From GCA-002712045 sp028112705 (lineage in GTDB: Bacteria > Pseudomonadota > Alphaproteobacteria > Rhodobacterales > Rhodobacteraceae): a DNA stretch of 64,000 nucleotides. A program made the translations under genes and the position numbers. Under the pieces are notes generated by a model. It searched no databases. It worked only from the letters and a program-made list of their open reading frames with translations, and was not told where the DNA came from. The stretch covers positions 186,001 to 250,000 of the forward strand of contig JAOGYN010000001.1 in the NCBI GenBank assembly GCA_028112705.1. The letters run 5' to 3'. Shown here piece after piece: positions 61,073 to 64,000 of this stretch; the stretch's first letter is position 1, and each line of letters begins with the position of its first letter.

Positions 61073-62320
61073 ATGACAATAATTCAAATAATCAGTACTT
61101 TAATAGTTCTTGCTGGGGCATTTGGAGTCATTAATTATTTATTTTTAAAATTACCTTCAACAATTGGAATTTTAATTGTAGCCCTACTCGCATCTATTAG
61201 TATAATGTTGTTCGACTACATTAAACCCGAGATTGGTATTTCAAAAGATACCATAGCATTCATAAATAATATTGAGTTCTCAGAAACTTTGCTAGAAGGT
61301 ATGTTGGGTTTGCTATTATTTGCAGGAGCACTTCACATAAAAGTTGCAGACTTAAAATTGCAAATCTTTCCTATCCTATTAATGGCCACAATGGGTGTGG
61401 TATTTTCAACTGTAATAATTGGCATTGGTTTTAGTTGGTTTACAGGAGTTCCATTAATTTTTGCCTTAATTTTTGGTGCGTTGATATCTCCAACAGATCC
61501 AGTTGCAGTTATTGGTATTTTAAGGCAAGCAGACCTTTCAAAAAGTCTTGAAACAAAAATTGCTGGTGAAAGTTTATTTAATGATGGAGTGGGTTACGTT
61601 ATATTTTTACTTTTAATTGGTATAGCATTTTCCACAGAAAATCATACAAACCCAAGCATACTAAATATTTTTAAACTTTTCTTTAGTGAAGTAATAGGTG
61701 GAGCATTATTAGGCGCTATTCTTGGTTATTTAACATTTTGGATTATGAAGAGAATAGATGATTACGCATTGGAAGTTCTACTAACTCTTGGATTGGTTTT
61801 AGGCGGTTACCAATTAGCAATATATTTACATCTATCCGGACCAATTATGGTTGTTATCGCAGGTTTATTTATTGGCCACGTTGGAATAAAAAAAGGAATG
61901 AGCGAGTTGACACGAGAATATATAAATTCTTTTTGGCAACTAATAGATGAGATATTAAATGCAGTATTATTTTTATTAATCGGCTTTAAAGTATTATCTA
62001 TTGTTTTTACAATAGATGAGATGATTGCTGGTGTATTTGCAATAATTTTATGCCTTGTTGCTCGGTTTTCTTCTGTTCTAATTCCAGTAATCCTACTGAA
62101 ACCCTTTCGGAATTTTTCTCAAGGTGTTGTGCCAATAATGACTTGGGGCGGCTTAAAAGGTGGTATTTCTGTTGCCTTAGCCCTGTCACTCCCAGAAAAT
62201 GAATGGAAACCTATTATATTAACCTCAACGTATATGGTGGTTTTGTTTTCCATTATTATTCAAGGCTTAACTATTGCTCCATTAGCTAAATTTCTGGGCA
62301 AAGAAACTAAATTAAAGTAA
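61073..62320 (+). CDS. CPA1-family sodium/proton antiporter
   Basis: 415-residue membrane protein with about 12 hydrophobic helices. 'ALISPTDPVAVIGIL' and 'IAGESLFNDGVGY' are the ion-binding signatures of NhaP-type antiporters; 'TWGGLKGGISVALALSLP' and 'LDEILN...LIGF' are also typical. Exchanges sodium (or potassium) for protons, fitting a marine habitat. Forty bases upstream of the fur-type gene. Confidence 0.92.
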   Translation: MTIIQIISTLIVLAGAFGVINYLFLKLPSTIGILIVALLASISIMLFDYIKPEIGISKDTIAFINNIEFSETLLEGMLGLLLFAGALHIKVADLKLQIFPILLMATMGVVFSTVIIGIGFSWFTGVPLIFALIFGALISPTDPVAVIGILRQADLSKSLETKIAGESLFNDGVGYVIFLLLIGIAFSTENHTNPSILNIFKLFFSEVIGGALLGAILGYLTFWIMKRIDDYALEVLLTLGLVLGGYQLAIYLHLSGPIMVVIAGLFIGHVGIKKGMSELTREYINSFWQLIDEILNAVLFLLIGFKVLSIVFTIDEMIAGVFAIILCLVARFSSVLIPVILLKPFRNFSQGVVPIMTWGGLKGGISVALALSLPENEWKPIILTSTYMVVLFSIIIQGLTIAPLAKFLGKETKLK

Positions 62321-62359
62321 ACCCTTTTCTAGTATTAATAGCTAAGATAAGAAGAAAAA

Positions 62360-62785
62360 ATGAACAATAAATCAATAATTAAACGTTGTGAAATTCAAGG
62401 ACTTCGGATGACTGATCAGCGTCGGACGATTGCGACACTTTTAGATTCAATAACTGACCATCCCGATGTTGAGGAGCTGCATCGAAGAATTAATGAAGTT
62501 GATAGGTCTATATCATTAGCCACTGTATACAGAACTGTGAAGTTATTTGAGGAATCAGGCATCTTAGAGAAACTTGAATTTGGAGATGGAAGAGCAAGAT
62601 ATGAAGATGCAGATCGGGAACATCACGATCATCTTATAAACATACAAAACGGTGAAGTTATCGAATTCGTAAATAGTGATATAGAAAAATTGCAAGAAAA
62701 AATTGCAAGGGACCTGGGTTTTAAATTACTTGGACATAAGCTAGAGCTATACGGTGTTCCAATAGTTAAAAAAACATCCATTTAA
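62360..62785 (+). CDS. Fur-family regulator, alphaproteobacterial Mur/Fur type
   Basis: 141-residue ferric-uptake-regulator family protein. The winged helix is visible in 'GLRMTDQRRTIATLL' and 'SLATVYRTVKLFEESGIL', and metal sites in 'HPDVEELHRR', 'EDADREHHDHL' and 'VIEF'. It has no CxxC motifs for structural zinc. The sequence is close to the alphaproteobacterial Fur/Mur group, whose members respond to manganese or iron. GAAGAAAAA precedes the ATG. The downstream EamA gene starts three bases after the stop. Confidence 0.92.
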   Translation: MNNKSIIKRCEIQGLRMTDQRRTIATLLDSITDHPDVEELHRRINEVDRSISLATVYRTVKLFEESGILEKLEFGDGRARYEDADREHHDHLINIQNGEVIEFVNSDIEKLQEKIARDLGFKLLGHKLELYGVPIVKKTSI

Positions 62786-62788
62786 ATA

Positions 62789-63682
62789 ATGTTTTCAAAA
62801 AATGAAAATTTAAATGGTATAATCTTAATGACATTTTCCATGTTTGGGTTCGCGATAGGAGACACGTTCCTGAAGTTAGCAACGAAAACTGTCCCAATTG
62901 GAGAAGTAATGGCTCTAATGGGAATAGGATCTAGTCTGATATTCTATGCCATGATACTGAGAACTGGAGGTCCCCTGTTTAATAAATCATTATTTCAATT
63001 TCCAATGATGTTGAGAAATTTTGGAGATGCTCTTGGTACAGTAGGGATTTTTATCTCATTAGCATTAGTACCTTTGACTACCGTCGCAGCGATAATGCAA
63101 GCGCTGCCCCTACTTGTCATTGTGGCTGCAGTGATATTTTTAAATGAAAAAGTAGGGTTTAGGAGGTGGATAGCAGTTACGCTTGGATTAATAGGTATGA
63201 TTTTTATTGTTCGTCCCGGTTCAGAAAGTTTTAATATTTTTACACTTTTTGCAGTTTTGGGCGTTGTAGGCATGACGATCAGAGACATAGGCTCAAGACT
63301 AGCTCCAAAAAGGATCAAAACAGAATTTATGGCTTTTTATGCATCATTGATGTGTATACCAATTGGTTTAGTTATAATGTTTATTGAGGGGACAGTAAAA
63401 TCGATAACATTGAGTGAATGTTTTTTTATTCTTATCCTTATATTTACTGGAACATTTTCATATCACACTATGACAATTGCAGTAAGGTTGGGTGATATTT
63501 CTGCCATTGCTCCAATAAGATACACACGTCTATTTTTTGCGATGGCGTTCGGTGCCATATTTTTCAATGAAGTGCCTGATAAATATACATTATTAGGTGC
63601 TGGAATAATTGTAATCTCTGGATTATACGCATTCATAAGGGAAGCAAAATTAAATACAACAAGTTTAAATATTAACAATTAA
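62789..63682 (+). CDS. EamA family transporter (DMT superfamily), second copy
   Basis: 297-residue membrane protein with ten hydrophobic helices. 'GFAIGDTFLKLATKTVPIGE' begins the first EamA repeat; 'TTVAAIMQALPLLVIVAAVIFL' (quoted in part) and 'IAPIRYTRLFFAMAFGAIFF' mark the ends of the two repeats. The latter is the usual 'PxRY' type of the alphaproteobacterial RarD/YdcZ-like exporters. Starts three bases after the Fur-family gene, so likely co-transcribed. Substrate unknown. Confidence 0.88.
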   Translation: MFSKNENLNGIILMTFSMFGFAIGDTFLKLATKTVPIGEVMALMGIGSSLIFYAMILRTGGPLFNKSLFQFPMMLRNFGDALGTVGIFISLALVPLTTVAAIMQALPLLVIVAAVIFLNEKVGFRRWIAVTLGLIGMIFIVRPGSESFNIFTLFAVLGVVGMTIRDIGSRLAPKRIKTEFMAFYASLMCIPIGLVIMFIEGTVKSITLSECFFILILIFTGTFSYHTMTIAVRLGDISAIAPIRYTRLFFAMAFGAIFFNEVPDKYTLLGAGIIVISGLYAFIREAKLNTTSLNINN

Positions 63683-63717
63683 GCTAAACATTATAATGAT
63701 TGATAAGGAAATAACTA

Positions 63718-64000
63718 ATGTCTCTGATTAGTTCAATTCACGGTAGGCAGATTATAGACAGCCGGGGAAACCCAACAGTTGAAGTTGATGTTAAGTTAGA
63801 AGATGGATCTATGGGGCGTGCAGCAGTCCCTTCTGGAGCCTCCACAGGCGCTCACGAAGCAATCGAACTTCGTGATACTGAATCAAAAAAATACTTCGGC
63901 AAAGGCGTCAAAAAAGCCATTAGTGGTGTAAACAATGAAATTGCAAATAATTTAATAGGAATAGAGGCTTATAACCAGCCAAAAATTGATAAATTAATGT
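63718..64000 (+). CDS. eno: enolase, 3' truncated by window edge
   Basis: The first 94 residues of enolase. 'SIHGRQIIDSRGNPTVEVDV' is the family start (quoted in full once), 'VPSGASTGAHEAIELRD' contains the mobile substrate loop. AAGGAAATAACTA lies before the ATG. Glycolysis/gluconeogenesis, 2-phosphoglycerate to phosphoenolpyruvate. The frame stays open to the window end. Confidence 0.97.
   Translation, partial: MSLISSIHGRQIIDSRGNPTVEVDVKLEDGSMGRAAVPSGASTGAHEAIELRDTESKKYFGKGVKKAISGVNNEIANNLIGIEAYNQPKIDKLM

Overview
The window looks like chromosome of a low-GC (roughly mid-30s percent by eye), probably marine and uncultivated alphaproteobacterium. Pointers are an alphaproteobacterial Fur/Mur-type regulator without CxxC metal motifs, SdhE, an RNase D-SufE pair, a split methionine synthase of the kind known from marine alphaproteobacteria, a DmdA-like GcvT-family enzyme, and compact, gene-dense organisation. 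The assignment is inferred from gene content, not from a marker phylogeny. No rRNA, tRNA, CRISPR array, insertion sequence or prophage was seen.

Layout. 1-6.2 kb: a five-component HAAT/urea-amide type ABC importer (order permease, Tat-exported binding protein, permease, two ATPases) followed by an amidase, closed by a 15-bp hairpin. 6.5-10.6 kb: a block that looks richer in GC, with a cytochrome P450, a class III nucleotidyl cyclase fused to TolB-like and TPR regions, and a RecB/Cas4-type nuclease-fold protein. 10.9-24.4 kb: assorted catabolic and redox genes (a metal-free M24 protein, nitroreductase, BaiN-like flavoprotein, PPOX-fold protein, DmdA-like protein, amidohydrolase, FMN hydroxy-acid oxidase, DUF2256, a cupin-like unknown, a MatB-like ligase, BioY). 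24.4-33.8 kb, nearly all on the minus strand: IlvD-family dehydratase, ChrA, LysE, aldehyde dehydrogenase, TPR protein and an S-adenosylhomocysteinase-like protein. 33.9-41.3 kb: methyltransferase, two DUF1330 genes, esterase, two aminotransferases, ankyrin protein, GT25 glycosyltransferase and a decayed rmlA fragment.

41.3-49.4 kb is mostly housekeeping: corrinoid protein plus homocysteine methyltransferase, sufE and RNase D on the minus strand, then aroQ and two tandem LuxR-type regulators on the plus strand, then rpsB-tsf on the minus strand. The rpsB leader can fold into a pseudoknot just upstream of the ribosome binding site. 49.5-64 kb: psuK-psuG, DUF502, an ArgO-like exporter, a YejA-like binding protein, a likely small RNA gene, DsbA/FrnE, sdhE, an aspartate aminotransferase, a second P450, mazG, a nucleoside hydrolase, two EamA exporters, a CPA1 antiporter, the Fur/Mur regulator and the start of eno.

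Functional themes are scavenging of organic nitrogen (amide importer and amidase, nucleoside hydrolase, pseudouridine breakdown), one-carbon, methyl and homocysteine metabolism (split methionine synthase, S-adenosylhomocysteinase-like protein beside a methyltransferase, DmdA-like protein), and small-molecule export. No complete, obviously new defence or mobile system was found. The most unusual items are the rpsB leader fold, a promoter-to-terminator small RNA unit, two decayed genes hidden in intergenic DNA, and several enzymes with altered active sites or added membrane anchors.
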